Source of the DNA: Planctomycetaceae bacterium
GTDB lineage: Bacteria > Planctomycetota > Planctomycetia > Pirellulales > Pirellulaceae
Length of the DNA stretch: 64,000 nt
Assembly (NCBI GenBank): GCA_027487485.1
Contig: JAIYDN010000108.1
Coordinates: 62,001-126,000, forward strand
Direction: 5' to 3'
The position numbers and the translations under genes are program-made. Positions within the stretch are counted from its first letter, which is position 1, and every line of letters begins with the position of its first letter. The notes below the pieces were generated by a model. The model did no database searches. It saw only the letters and a program-made list of their open reading frames with translations, and had not been told where the DNA came from. Positions 10,298-20,010 of the stretch are shown in pieces.

Positions 10298-10474
10298 ATG
10301 CACTACACTTTACTTCAGCTGGCTTGGTTGGCAGTCACCCTTTCACCCTGTACATTTGCTGGCCTGATGGCAAAAAATGCAGTCCCGGATTTCCAAAATA
10401 CCAAGGCAAGCGGGCACGATAGCAGCTTTCTAGGAGAGTGGTACCCTAGGATTGCTGCCGGAACCACAATCTAA
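10298..10474 (+). CDS. Possible small exported peptide (58 residues)
   Basis: A short frame with a hydrophobic N-terminus (LLQLAWLAVTLSPCTFAG) that looks like a signal peptide, followed by about 35 polar residues. A weak AAGG lies only a few bases before the ATG. It ends 20 bp before the CxxCH-protein gene. No family is recognised, and it may be chance or a remnant. Confidence 0.25.
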   Translation: MHYTLLQLAWLAVTLSPCTFAGLMAKNAVPDFQNTKASGHDSSFLGEWYPRIAAGTTI

Positions 10475-10494
10475 AATTACTGATTGAATCAACA

Positions 10495-12300
10495 ATGACA
10501 CGAAACATAGCCCCTTTTGCAATTCTGATACTCTACTGCTCCGCATCAACGTTTGCGCAGGAGCTTGAGGAACGTGCAATCCAAGTCCTTAAGTCGAGTT
10601 GTTCATTCTGCCATGGTGATGGAGAGGAGACTCATGGCAATTTGGAGAACATACTCGATTTCGAGTATCTGGAATCAGAAGGACTGATCGATATCGAGTC
10701 TCCGGAAAAGTCGCGAATCCTCGAACGGATGAAAGATACTGCGAATCCAATGCCTCCAAGCGATGCGCCAAGCGATCAAGTACGCTCACCTTCGAAAGAA
10801 GACATTCAGATAATTGAGAAGTGGTTGGTCGATCGAGCTGGAAAATCAAAAAAGCCTGCAGCAAATTCTGACCGCGCCAAGACTGGTGTACAGCAGGCGT
10901 TTGATGAAGCGGCCGTACATCGATTGGTCCGGCTGTTTCTGGAGCAGCAGCCTCGAAGCTCTGCTAAAAACTTCCGTTTCATTAGCTTCGCCAATATTCA
11001 AACGCTCAAGCAACAAGACTCGCTCATTGCTAAAAGATTACGGGATACGCCAGACTACTTGATACCTGCAGCAATCTCGAAAGCGATTAACAGTCTGCAC
11101 TGGTCCACGGAGATTGTGGAGCCAATTGATATCCAAGGCCTGGGAGTTGTGTTCGCGATTCCGATGAATCGATTAAGGACTAGATTGGACCGTCCTTGGA
11201 GTGATGATCAATGGCAGTTGCTGAGCCGGCGATACCCCTACGCACTAAAGTTAGGACTTAGCGAAGACTACCTTAAAAACGTAGAGCTAACCGATGATTC
11301 CGTCCCAGTTATTCGAGGCGACTGGTTCTTAGTGAACGCTCTCAAGCCACCTCTATATCACGATCTTTTGCAGCTTCCCAACAATACGAAGGAACTCGAG
11401 ACCTTTTTGGGAGTTGATGTTGAGGCCAACATCTTGAATGGCTCTGCTTTAAGAACTGGATTCATCAATAGCGGCATATCCAAGAACGCCAATCGCTTAG
11501 CCGAGCGACACGAGTCGAAGTTCGGTTACTACTGGAAATCCTACGACTTTCTTCCCGGTGCTCCACGTGGCAATCTGATTCAACTTCCCACTGGCCCAAA
11601 TTTCGAAAAGAATCCATTTCCAGATACAGCCTTTAGACATGACGGGGGAGAAATGCTGTTTTCGCTGCCCAATGGTCTGCAGGCTTTCTTCCTTGCTTCG
11701 GCTGATGGTCGGCGTTTGGACGCCGGGCCTCCTGAGCTTGTTAGCGATGACTCGCGAGTCTCGGGCATTCCCCTGATCGTGAACGGCGTCTCTTGCATCG
11801 CCTGCCATGCTCAAGGGATTTACCCTCTTACTCGCGATGAGATTTTGAAACAGACGCAAGTCGCTGGGGACGTTCGCAAGTTTGTCCAGCTGTTGCACCG
11901 TGATTCGGAGGCGGTTCAAAAGCTCGACCAAGAGCGATTCTTGCAGTCGATCCGAAAAACGATTTCTCCCTACGTGACGCGTGAGCAACAGGAGCAACTG
12001 AAGACGCAGTCCATCCCCGAGCCCATCAAGGTGCTGGCGAGCCACTACGTGAATGCTAATCTGAAACTCGTGGATGTTGCCGCCGAATTAGGAGTTCGCG
12101 AAGACCTTCTCAAAGACAAAATCACGCACGATCCGGTACTGGGAAAATTGGGGCTCACACCGCTCCTTGAGAACAAATCGATCAAACGTGACGATTGGGA
12201 AAAAACCAGTGAAGGCAATAGCAAGTTTCAGCTCGTCGCTAGGCAACTAAAAATTGGAACGCCAATCATCGTGGTCAATGCTGATCAAACGGCACCATGA
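10495..12300 (+). CDS. Exported protein with two CxxCH haem-binding motifs
   Basis: A 601-residue protein with a signal peptide (residues 1-22, ending TFAQ). The first CxxCH, Cys36-Cys39-His40 (CSFCHGDGEE), lies in a planctomycete-type cytochrome c domain of about 90 residues that ends in MPP and helical ..IIEKWL, features typical of class I cytochromes. The second, Cys434-Cys437-His438 (CIACHAQG), lies near the C-terminus. The middle 300 residues are not recognised. Covalent haem attachment outside the cytoplasm is expected; the redox partner is unknown. It begins the CxxCH / beta-propeller / caspase run, with a gap of 59 bp to the next gene. Confidence 0.8.
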   Translation: MTRNIAPFAILILYCSASTFAQELEERAIQVLKSSCSFCHGDGEETHGNLENILDFEYLESEGLIDIESPEKSRILERMKDTANPMPPSDAPSDQVRSPSKEDIQIIEKWLVDRAGKSKKPAANSDRAKTGVQQAFDEAAVHRLVRLFLEQQPRSSAKNFRFISFANIQTLKQQDSLIAKRLRDTPDYLIPAAISKAINSLHWSTEIVEPIDIQGLGVVFAIPMNRLRTRLDRPWSDDQWQLLSRRYPYALKLGLSEDYLKNVELTDDSVPVIRGDWFLVNALKPPLYHDLLQLPNNTKELETFLGVDVEANILNGSALRTGFINSGISKNANRLAERHESKFGYYWKSYDFLPGAPRGNLIQLPTGPNFEKNPFPDTAFRHDGGEMLFSLPNGLQAFFLASADGRRLDAGPPELVSDDSRVSGIPLIVNGVSCIACHAQGIYPLTRDEILKQTQVAGDVRKFVQLLHRDSEAVQKLDQERFLQSIRKTISPYVTREQQEQLKTQSIPEPIKVLASHYVNANLKLVDVAAELGVREDLLKDKITHDPVLGKLGLTPLLENKSIKRDDWEKTSEGNSKFQLVARQLKIGTPIIVVNADQTAP

Positions 12301-12359
12301 TTGAAATTTCGGCAGCCTCAATTCACGCACCATTAGTCATCATTTAGAGGTATTGAAGA

Positions 12360-15119
12360 ATGTGTTTAAGACATGGAATATTCTTAGCTTGTATCGTGTT
12401 GGCAATAGCGGTTTGCTCCACTGTTGAAGCACAGGTTGGCTCCAAGTCCAACGAAAACAGTGCGAGTCCGACGGCACAAGCGTCTAGAGTCGATGCTCAG
12501 GCCTTTGATCAGTTGATCGGCATCAATTCGAACGGATCGAATGCTGCTCTTTACTCTATTGGCAGAGGGATTTCAATCGTCGATCTTGCAAGCGGCGAAG
12601 TAACGCATCATCTCCCGCTTTCGTCGCCCATGCATCAAGCCATTTCGAATTCCGCAGAGTCTGCGGAGGAGGATCTTGCTGATCTTACTTCAAATATTCG
12701 ACCATTTCTTCGTAGACTGAAGGTCTTTTTCACTAATGATACTCGTTATGTGTGGATTCTTGGCGTTCCCGGCGGGATGGCGGATGCCGTGATTTCAAAA
12801 AAGAACGCGGAGGAGTTCTTTCGGAATAAGGAAACTTGTCTCGAGAAATGGGACCTACGAACGTCAGAGTTAGTTGACAACTGGCCACTCGCTTCCCGTT
12901 GTATTGTCGACGCTGAACTGGTTCAGATTGATGCAAAAAATCGATTCGTTTTTCTTGAACGCAAGCTCATTACGCCAGCAATAGACGGAGATCCGGATCG
13001 ATCGGATTGTGTGCTCGCGTACGATCTAGCTAGTAGGGACCTCGTTGCAAATCGAACTCTCAGTGGTAGCTTATTCGAAGGCTCATTAGAAAACCATTTC
13101 GGCGCGCTCGTCATAAAAACTAGAGGAACATTTGAATTGATAGATCCCAACAGCCTTCAGCTCAAATGGGAGTCGCCCAACGATCGGTCAAAAGAAAATC
13201 GAAAGTCTGTTCGCGGCATAGATTCGCTGATGGCAGTCAAACCTGATTTCGGATTCATTGACGGCGAAACCTCTTATGGCGCCCTCCAAAGTTCTATCAT
13301 CGATATTCGCCGGATCAATTACAAAACTGGCAAGATAGTTCGAGAATACAGGTTACCAACGAGATTCGAGTGGACAAACATGATTTTCAAAAATGCACAG
13401 AATTCTAACGAGAGCCAAACGGACTATCTCCAGAGAATGGATCGTTATTGGAATGCACGACAAAACCCGCCACTTGCCATTGGGAGTATCACTCCAGACG
13501 GAATCTGGCTGGTCCAACATGAACCAGGACCTTTGCGTAAAGCCAAAGCTAAAGCGTATCTCCATAGCTTTGACGGAAACATTTCTGAGCTATTCGATAT
13601 CCCAGGATATGTGTTCGATGGCTATTCAGGAGGATTCATCACGGCGAAAGGGGTGTGGTCAACCACTACGCGTAGTTTAATTCCTTATTTCCATCCCTCT
13701 AAGATTGGTGACAAAGGTGGCAATCCTGGCAGCCAAATCAAGGAGGTACAAACAACGCAATGCATTGGCGTGGGCAACGGAGAACTCTTGTATGTCGTGG
13801 GTGAGCAACTCACGTCAGTCGACGCGTCAACAGGCAAAATTCTATCTACCTGGCCATTGCCCGATGGGTTGATGCGTCCTTTAGACCAACAGGAACCCTC
13901 AACTGCCCTCAGTCAGCAAGCCGAAGCAGTTTGGTTTGAGAAGGACAAGTCTTGGGTGGTTGCTTTGCCAGAAGTTGCAGAAAATTATATGAATCGAGAG
14001 CGAATACTCAAAGAGCAAGTGGAGGCGACCCACGCTAGGAATTTAACGAAAATGGCCGAGTCGGTTCGGGAGTTCTCGACGGAAAAGCCGGTCTTCACCC
14101 GGAAGTTGTTCCATGATGCCAAAACAAACTTGATTGGATGGGACTTCAATTTGATTCGATTAGTTGCTGGTCAGCCAACGCAATTGTTGATGCGAACTAC
14201 GAATACAGTTTGCCTCAAACTGGCCGCAACTAAAGAGGATGTCAGAGTTCTGGAAGTCAGCGCTGATCCACGTCAACTTCGCGTACATCTGCTGAAAGAA
14301 AATAAATTAGACGCTAGCGCAATTATCATCGAGCAAAAGAAGAGTTTCCAAGACCAGTCTGTTGAACAACTTTCCCGCGACCTGACGCTTAAGCATGATG
14401 CACCATTTATGGGCGGAATGCCACAGTACTATCAAGATTATGAATCGATGTTGGCCAACAGATCTCGTAACTACTGCATTTCGTCGACGGGACACGAGAC
14501 GATTGTTGCAGTCGCCGATCCTCATGCTGTTTTCATGAGAGAGGTTCGAATCTTCAAACTTGGAGCTGGAGTGGAGGAGGTACATAAAGAGTTATCATTT
14601 CTAGTTAACGAGAATCAGATGGGAACTGCCCCAGGAGGAATGACCCTACTAGACTTTGCAGATGACCAGAAGTCTCCAATGACTCTCGGCGTGTCGCCGG
14701 GAGGCAGATTCGTTGCATCTGTTATTAGGAGAGACCAGGACTCCAAGGGTCGGTTCACAGCCTTGGGCAGCAATTCGATCTACTTGGATATTCGAGATTT
14801 GCAACACAACAAAAGAGTTCGATTTATGCCACTGGGTAAAATTCTAACGAAAGGCGGAGCTGTCAATTCGGTCGAAATGGATTCAGAAGCGAAGCATATT
14901 GCTCTAACAGTATCTAATGGCGATAAGGCTAGTTGCATGATCGTGCGGATTAGCAGCAACAAGCTGCTTGCTACGATCCCTGGGAATCCTAAGCGAGTCT
15001 TTGCTGAGAAGGGGAAGATTGTAAATGGAATGATGGTTGCAGATCTTGATCAGCTAGCAATAGAAGGCGAGTCTGCCTTCCGTGCTCTGTCAGGTTTTGC
15101 TGAGACACACCGAAATTAA
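12360..15119 (+). CDS. Exported beta-propeller-like protein (WD40/PQQ-type repeats)
   Basis: A 919-residue protein with a signal peptide ending near VEAQV (residue 26). It contains several stretches typical of WD40 or PQQ-like blades: ALYSIGRGISIVDLASGEV, VVGEQLTSVDASTGKILSTWPLP, and a C-terminal LGVSPGGRFVASV and KHIALTVSNGDKA. No catalytic motif is visible. The fold is inferred from repeat spacing rather than a firm family match. GAGG and GAAGA lie upstream of the ATG. It is placed between the CxxCH protein and a caspase-like protease, all on the plus strand with 50-60 bp gaps, so it is probably co-transcribed and may be a binding scaffold. Confidence 0.65.
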   Translation: MCLRHGIFLACIVLAIAVCSTVEAQVGSKSNENSASPTAQASRVDAQAFDQLIGINSNGSNAALYSIGRGISIVDLASGEVTHHLPLSSPMHQAISNSAESAEEDLADLTSNIRPFLRRLKVFFTNDTRYVWILGVPGGMADAVISKKNAEEFFRNKETCLEKWDLRTSELVDNWPLASRCIVDAELVQIDAKNRFVFLERKLITPAIDGDPDRSDCVLAYDLASRDLVANRTLSGSLFEGSLENHFGALVIKTRGTFELIDPNSLQLKWESPNDRSKENRKSVRGIDSLMAVKPDFGFIDGETSYGALQSSIIDIRRINYKTGKIVREYRLPTRFEWTNMIFKNAQNSNESQTDYLQRMDRYWNARQNPPLAIGSITPDGIWLVQHEPGPLRKAKAKAYLHSFDGNISELFDIPGYVFDGYSGGFITAKGVWSTTTRSLIPYFHPSKIGDKGGNPGSQIKEVQTTQCIGVGNGELLYVVGEQLTSVDASTGKILSTWPLPDGLMRPLDQQEPSTALSQQAEAVWFEKDKSWVVALPEVAENYMNRERILKEQVEATHARNLTKMAESVREFSTEKPVFTRKLFHDAKTNLIGWDFNLIRLVAGQPTQLLMRTTNTVCLKLAATKEDVRVLEVSADPRQLRVHLLKENKLDASAIIIEQKKSFQDQSVEQLSRDLTLKHDAPFMGGMPQYYQDYESMLANRSRNYCISSTGHETIVAVADPHAVFMREVRIFKLGAGVEEVHKELSFLVNENQMGTAPGGMTLLDFADDQKSPMTLGVSPGGRFVASVIRRDQDSKGRFTALGSNSIYLDIRDLQHNKRVRFMPLGKILTKGGAVNSVEMDSEAKHIALTVSNGDKASCMIVRISSNKLLATIPGNPKRVFAEKGKIVNGMMVADLDQLAIEGESAFRALSGFAETHRN

Positions 15120-15175
15120 GAAATCGTCGTTGCTAAACAATTTGTCAATCAGATAAAGACTGGAGTTTGCTTTTA

Positions 15176-16567
15176 ATGCCTATTTTACGAAGGACCATAA
15201 CTTTGCTTGCCGTAGCCTTGTTTTCGCTAATGGAATGCAAAGTCTTAACCGCTCAGGTGGCACTGCCTGAGCAATCTGCCGCAGAGCATCTGACAGGGGC
15301 AACGGTTTCAATTAGGAAGAGATCGTTGTCTGGAAAATCAACCGGCGATAGCCCAACGGGAATTAAGTTCACACTCCATGAGGGAGGAAAAGTGGAGCTC
15401 CACAAAGACATGTCCGCTGGTCATATGGATTTGCAAATGGACGACGATCCGGACGACGAACAGGCGAACAGGCCGGTAGAAAAAACGAAGCTTGCCTGGA
15501 GCATAATTAAGGACGGGAAGCTTGAAATTAAGGTTGAAACTGAAAGGTCCGGGAACGCTGTTGACGTGCGAATCGACGAAGTACGTAAAGCTCAATACTT
15601 GATCGAGCTTCCAGAGAAATTCGAACTACAAAATTTTGGAACAAAAGGCGTTAGTGCTGAGGTTAACAAGATTTCGAGATCGCTAAATCTGTCATTTTTC
15701 AAAGATGCAACATCAAACGATAGGGCCAGGCTTGCTAAAGAATTCGCTGAATCGGGAAGTGGTAAAACCGAAACTAACGAGCGATCCTATGACTGCCTTT
15801 ACGAACTGACTCTCAAATCGTCGCCGAAACCAATGCCTGAGAAACCCGTTCAGAAGTCACTCTTCTTTGTTGGACTTGCCGCAACGCAGTTTAAGGATGA
15901 CTACTTTCCACCGCTCAAGTTCTGTGACAAAGATATTTCTGCCTTGGAAGTCCTGTTTTCAAAAGCTGCCAAGCAGGAGACAATGAATTTTATTCCCATG
16001 CTGGCAGCCGAGACTGACACGACCCGTTCCGACGCAATAAGTATTTTTGATGAGTTAGTTGAGATTGCTCAACCAGACGACACCGTCGTCTTTGCATTTG
16101 CCACGCATGGAGTCAATCTTCAGCGCGGACTATACTTAGTGTTACCAACCAGTAAAGCGACTTCCATGCAGGCGACCAGCATTGACTGGGAGTCGATTGC
16201 TTCTTGTATTTCTCGCTTGAAAGCTGGCCGAGTTGTCGTTCTGCTCGATGCTTGCCATGCAGGAAGCTTCGCCGAGTCAAACCTCGCGATTTTGAACCGT
16301 GCTAAAGCTGAATTGGCAAGTCGACCGGGACTGACCGTGATCTCAGCCAGCGATGCTGCCAATCCCGCACTGGAACTGACCGATGGCTCCGGCCACGGCG
16401 CGTTTACCCAATCGCTTCTAGATGTCCTCCCTGATTCTCATTTTCCGTGGGAGGCAGGATCGTCGCTTTTCACCAGAATCAAGGATCGAGTCAGCGATTT
16501 GACCAACGGCAAACAGACGCCTGTCCTCACGTTGGATGTTCCTGAGAAAGCAACCGTTCAAAAGTAG
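15176..16567 (+). CDS. Exported caspase-like (C14) protease
   Basis: 463 residues from the ATG at 15176, chosen because GGAG at 15162 fits it better than the TTG at 15167. A signal peptide (LLAVALFSLMECKVLTAQ) is followed by about 200 residues of unrecognised beta-rich sequence. The C-terminal caspase domain (about 225-455) has a KSLFFVGLA first strand, catalytic His311 (FATHGVN), Cys360 (LLDACHAGS), and the later VISASDAANPALE and GHGAFTQSLLDVL blocks. Both catalytic residues are present, so it is probably an active cysteine protease with basic or unknown P1 preference. Its domain is more canonical (DACHAG) than the DCC-type caspases downstream. Confidence 0.88.
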   Translation: MPILRRTITLLAVALFSLMECKVLTAQVALPEQSAAEHLTGATVSIRKRSLSGKSTGDSPTGIKFTLHEGGKVELHKDMSAGHMDLQMDDDPDDEQANRPVEKTKLAWSIIKDGKLEIKVETERSGNAVDVRIDEVRKAQYLIELPEKFELQNFGTKGVSAEVNKISRSLNLSFFKDATSNDRARLAKEFAESGSGKTETNERSYDCLYELTLKSSPKPMPEKPVQKSLFFVGLAATQFKDDYFPPLKFCDKDISALEVLFSKAAKQETMNFIPMLAAETDTTRSDAISIFDELVEIAQPDDTVVFAFATHGVNLQRGLYLVLPTSKATSMQATSIDWESIASCISRLKAGRVVVLLDACHAGSFAESNLAILNRAKAELASRPGLTVISASDAANPALELTDGSGHGAFTQSLLDVLPDSHFPWEAGSSLFTRIKDRVSDLTNGKQTPVLTLDVPEKATVQK

Positions 16568-16617
16568 ACCAGAAACTAGCATAACCACTCTCAAGCTTTA
16601 ACCTTGGATAGAAACAA

Positions 16618-17766
16618 ATGACTACGAGCCGATTGTTTTTCATATTTTTGTTCACTGCTTTGTTGCCCGGAAATATCTTGGCAGACAATTTAGTCGAAGC
16701 GGTTGCCAAAGTGGCAACCCAGGTTGATCGCATTCTCACTCAAGAGGATCAAAGGAGTGTCGATATTGGCTTAATTACACCCAAATCTGGCGACAGGGAG
16801 CTTTCAGCTTATGGTCGCCGGATCGCTGAACAATTGCGAACGGAATTGTTGGCGTCGAGCTACCTGATAGAAAAGAGTGCTCCTATCCGAATCGTCGGAC
16901 AGTTTGCGCTCGACGAAACCACTGGCGCCATCAAGCTTGAAGTGAATCTCGTTGATCGCCAAGGGAATGAATTGAGTTCCATCACGTCAGGCAAATTTAA
17001 AAAGGATGACACCAAGGCAAGTTTTGTTGATGCGAAAGAAGTTTTATTGGTATCGCAAGTCTCCCAAGCCATTCCGCCAAATGCTGGAGTTAAGGAAATC
17101 GTAGATCTCGTTCGACAACAAGAGTCACAGGCACCTCAGTTAAAGTTACAGACGCAGTCCCTGAGTCAGCCTGACTTGGGGCTATCTTTGGGCCTTTGGG
17201 AATTGAACACGGACCTCAAACCCGAGGAGCCAGGATTTCTGATCCGCCCCATCCCGCCTCAGAAAACGTCTACTGGCGCCGAGCCCTCTTCGGATTTTCA
17301 GATTGCCCGGGATGTATCGTACGCGATTGAACTGGAGAATCGAAGTAAAAACAGCTACGCCGTGGAAGTGCTAATCGATGGCATTTCATCTTTTGCTTTA
17401 TGTGAGGATCGAATCAAGGATGCATCAGGCCGATTCAATCCTGCTTATCAATATTGGATCGTCAAACGAGGTAGCAAGGTCACCATCCCAGGATGGTTCA
17501 AAAATCTCTCTAAGGTCAGCGCCTTTCAGGTGTGCCCCGATGAGCAAAGTGTCGCTTTCCGCCTGGGAGAAACCGACGGTATCGGCAAAATTCAGGTCCT
17601 CATTCATGCCGCGTGGGCAGATGGCGAACCGGTTCCACCAGAGTTGATTGCATCGAGAACAAGGGGGACGGGCGAAGGCAAGAGCTTCAATGTCAAGCTT
17701 ACCGAGGAAAAGATGAATATCGGTGTGCTCTTAGGTGCAATAAGCGTGTCGTACGAACCGAAGTAG
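16618..17766 (+). CDS. Exported uncharacterised protein next to caspase gene
   Basis: A 382-residue protein with a signal peptide ending NILAD (residue 23). Residues about 40-145 form an alpha/beta region (VDIGLITPKSG, GRRIAEQLRTELL, IRIVGQFALD, KLEVNLVDRQGNEL). It resembles lipoproteins that bind penicillin-binding proteins or flagellar outer-membrane factors only in general layout. Residues about 215-375 form a second beta-rich domain with SYAIELENRSKNSYAVEVLIDG, VKRGSKVTIPGWFKN and FRLGETDGIGKIQVLIHAAW. It is 50 bp downstream of the caspase gene and probably in the same transcript. Family not recognised. Confidence 0.7.
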   Translation: MTTSRLFFIFLFTALLPGNILADNLVEAVAKVATQVDRILTQEDQRSVDIGLITPKSGDRELSAYGRRIAEQLRTELLASSYLIEKSAPIRIVGQFALDETTGAIKLEVNLVDRQGNELSSITSGKFKKDDTKASFVDAKEVLLVSQVSQAIPPNAGVKEIVDLVRQQESQAPQLKLQTQSLSQPDLGLSLGLWELNTDLKPEEPGFLIRPIPPQKTSTGAEPSSDFQIARDVSYAIELENRSKNSYAVEVLIDGISSFALCEDRIKDASGRFNPAYQYWIVKRGSKVTIPGWFKNLSKVSAFQVCPDEQSVAFRLGETDGIGKIQVLIHAAWADGEPVPPELIASRTRGTGEGKSFNVKLTEEKMNIGVLLGAISVSYEPK

Positions 17767-18124
17767 TCTCTCTTGCGACAAACAACTGGAGCCAAACAAA
17801 GCTTCTAGGATCAAGCGATGGAACGAGTATTCTTTTACTGGAGATCTACGAGATCAATAAAGTTGGGAATATTTTGAGTTCGCTGTCGTTCTACCACTAC
17901 AGGATTGCGCGGCCGCATTTCTGCAAGAGCAGGCCGACAAAAGTCGATTTTCGTTTAGATGAGCCTTAGGCGCTTGCCGATTTCTGCAAGTCGAAAGAAC
18001 TCGGCTAGCGCCTCAGGCTCACGTTTGTCGGCTGAAGAACGAGGCCATTCTCGACGATAATTGACCCAGCCTGTCACTTGAGTAATACTTCTGCCGATTT
18101 AGAGACTTTACCTAAGAGATCCCT
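17767..18124. other. Intergenic leader upstream of caspase gene
   Basis: 358 bases without a gene. It holds a short piece of the degenerate ~200-bp repeat at 17851-17905 and a palindromic repeat at 17961-18021. From about 18055 (CGATAATTGAC) it holds sequence similar to that before the next caspase gene (about 19845). The two leaders were duplicated together with their genes. Confidence 0.6.
17961..18021 (+). repeat. Intergenic palindromic repeat
   Basis: Left arm GAGCCTTAGGCGCTTGCCGA at 17961 and right arm TCGGCTAGCGCCTCAGGCTC ending at 18020, around a loop of about 20 bases. One of roughly a dozen copies in the window. Confidence 0.85.
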
Positions 18125-19525
18125 ATGCCGCCGCAACAATCTTTGTTCCCTCTCGGGCTTCAAAAACCGCTTTCCCTATGCGCATTCCGGTTTTGGCCAC
18201 TCCGCCTCAAGCGGATATCCATGATATTGCCAGGACTGTGCCTGGTATTGTTGCCGACCATTGTTTTTGCTCAACAGAAGCATGCCCTGTTCGTGGCCGT
18301 AGGCGAATACGAGCGCCCCGGAAAATTGGCGACGCTGAAGTACCCGGAGGACGACGCGAGGGCAATCAAGTCGATGTTGGAGCGAGAGGACGGCACCGGC
18401 TATGAAGTCACGTTGCTGGCAGGTAAAGACGCGACCAAAGATCGGGTGTTGAAAGCGTTGCATGAGATAGCAAAGAAGGGAAAGGGCGGCGGTTATTTAA
18501 TTCTGGGGTTCTTTGGGCACGGAGTTCAATACGGGGCCGACGCTTATTTTTGCCCTTTTGATACAGACGTTCGGCCAGTTGTTGGTGCCAACGGCAAGGC
18601 CTTGTTTAACGGCAATAAACCGCTTTTGCAGCCCGATCCGGAAACCATGGTTCCGATGAGGGAGATGCTTCTCGCGATGACACAGTCAGATGCAATGCAC
18701 AAACTGCTCCTAGCGGATTGCTGTCGCGAAGATCCCACTCGTGCTCGAGGCTTAGCTGGTAGAGCATTTGGTAGCGAACTAAAATTGGAAGACCTTCCTC
18801 GAAACTCAGCCGCCATGTTTGCCTGCAGCCGAGAAGAGCAGGCTTATGAACTGGATGAAGTCGGCCATGGCGCGTTCACGCAAGCCTTCTTGGATGCATT
18901 TAAGCGAGCCGAAAATCCTACCGCAAATGAGTTGTCCGTGTCGGTATCCCGAGGGGTACAGAATCTCGTCCGACCCATGGGGGTGAAGCAGAACGTTAAT
19001 ACCCTGCTCAGCGGTAGCGTCGTTGAACTAGGGATTGAAAATCCTAACGCTCGTACGAAGTCGTTTGCTCCCGAAATGCGTGCCCCCAATGCACCAAAGC
19101 TGAATGAACCGACGGCCGCGGTCCCGACCACCACCGGCAAGGAAAGCAATCTAAAAAAATCGACGCCGGAAATGTTTCCGCCGAAAATTATTGTCGAACC
19201 CAGCGCCAAGAAAATCGGCTCAACTCTTATCGTGGAGTCCGTCGGGCCTTATCCTGGGTCGAAGGGAACGGCCGACGTTTCAATTACATTGGAGTCAGAC
19301 GATGGGAGAAAAGTCCCAATAGCGAACAAAGAGATTGTTGTATCTTCTCGAATAAACGGCGGGCCCACTTCACCTGTTTCCCGTTTGCGCACGGACAGAA
19401 ACGGTTTGGCCAAAATGAAAACAGCCGTTCTTAAGGATCAACCCCGTGGCTACACGCTTGTCTTCGAGTTTGCGGGGGATGAGATTTACGAATCAACATC
19501 GAAAGAGCGAAAGCAAGTCAAGTAG
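18125..19525 (+). CDS. Exported caspase-like protease with C-terminal Ig-like domain
   Basis: 466 residues from the ATG at 18125, where the ribosome site is weak; 18221 (MILPGLCLVLL) would give a shorter, cleaner signal peptide ending VFAQ. The caspase domain spans about 52-290: HALFVAVGEY, catalytic His132 (GFFGHGVQY), and Cys200 in LADCCRED, where the usual D-A-C is D-C-C. GHGAFTQAFLDAF follows. Residues about 360-466 form a beta-rich domain like bacterial Ig-like repeats (ADVSITLESDDG, LRTDRNGLAKMKTAV). The protease part is almost identical to that of the next gene while the C-termini differ, pointing to duplication followed by domain replacement. Confidence 0.85.
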   Translation: MPPQQSLFPLGLQKPLSLCAFRFWPLRLKRISMILPGLCLVLLPTIVFAQQKHALFVAVGEYERPGKLATLKYPEDDARAIKSMLEREDGTGYEVTLLAGKDATKDRVLKALHEIAKKGKGGGYLILGFFGHGVQYGADAYFCPFDTDVRPVVGANGKALFNGNKPLLQPDPETMVPMREMLLAMTQSDAMHKLLLADCCREDPTRARGLAGRAFGSELKLEDLPRNSAAMFACSREEQAYELDEVGHGAFTQAFLDAFKRAENPTANELSVSVSRGVQNLVRPMGVKQNVNTLLSGSVVELGIENPNARTKSFAPEMRAPNAPKLNEPTAAVPTTTGKESNLKKSTPEMFPPKIIVEPSAKKIGSTLIVESVGPYPGSKGTADVSITLESDDGRKVPIANKEIVVSSRINGGPTSPVSRLRTDRNGLAKMKTAVLKDQPRGYTLVFEFAGDEIYESTSKERKQVK

Positions 19526-20010
19526 CGATAGGAGTCCAAAGAATAACGCGGGGGCAAAGAAGCGGGGATGCGAATTTCCAACGCTTTTTCCGGATAATCC
19601 CTGTTCCCGCTAACAACTGCGGGCTTCGTCGTAATGTAGCGCTCGGTAAATGCTCTGCTCGCTGTATGGTGATGCCGATAACAATTAATTTGCTTTGGAT
19701 GTTCAAGCGTTGCGTAAATTTTGAGAAAGTGCGGAATAATGCGAGTTCGCCGTCGTTTTCTATCTACGGAAGCTGCAGATTGCGTCCAAAGTAATCGTTT
19801 GCGATGAAAGCACGGGTTTAGCAGCCTCATTCAACGATAATTGACGATGCCAAGTGCTTCAGCAATACTGTTGTCCGATCTGGTTCCCAACCGAGAACCC
19901 AAGGCGCTAGCCGAGCTATGCCGCTGGAACTCGGCTAGCGCCTCAGGCTCAGTAAGCCCCCAACTTATTTCCATTGTACGGGTCGACAACTATTACCCTT
20001 CAGGCAACAA
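19526..20010. other. Intergenic leader, 485 bp
   Basis: No gene seen. It contains part of the degenerate ~200-bp repeat (about 19690-19810, with GAGAAAGTGCGGAATA, CCGTCGTTTTCTATCTACG and TAATCGTTTGCGATG), a CGATAATTGACGATG stretch shared with 18055, and a palindromic repeat at 19891-19951. Confidence 0.6.
19891..19951 (+). repeat. Intergenic palindromic repeat
   Basis: Left arm AAGGCGCTAGCCGAG at 19901 and right arm CTCGGCTAGCGCCTCAGGCTC ending at 19950. The outer part of the left arm is degenerate. Confidence 0.8.

Larger units (their letters stand above)
9547..10494. other. Gene-poor interval of about 950 bp
   Basis: No convincing gene apart from one weak small frame at 10298-10474. It contains a decayed repeated segment at 9948-10145 whose end resembles the start of the Tat-exported gene at 44390. 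The reading frame beginning at 9547 (65 codons) has no ribosome site or recognisable motif. Confidence 0.6.
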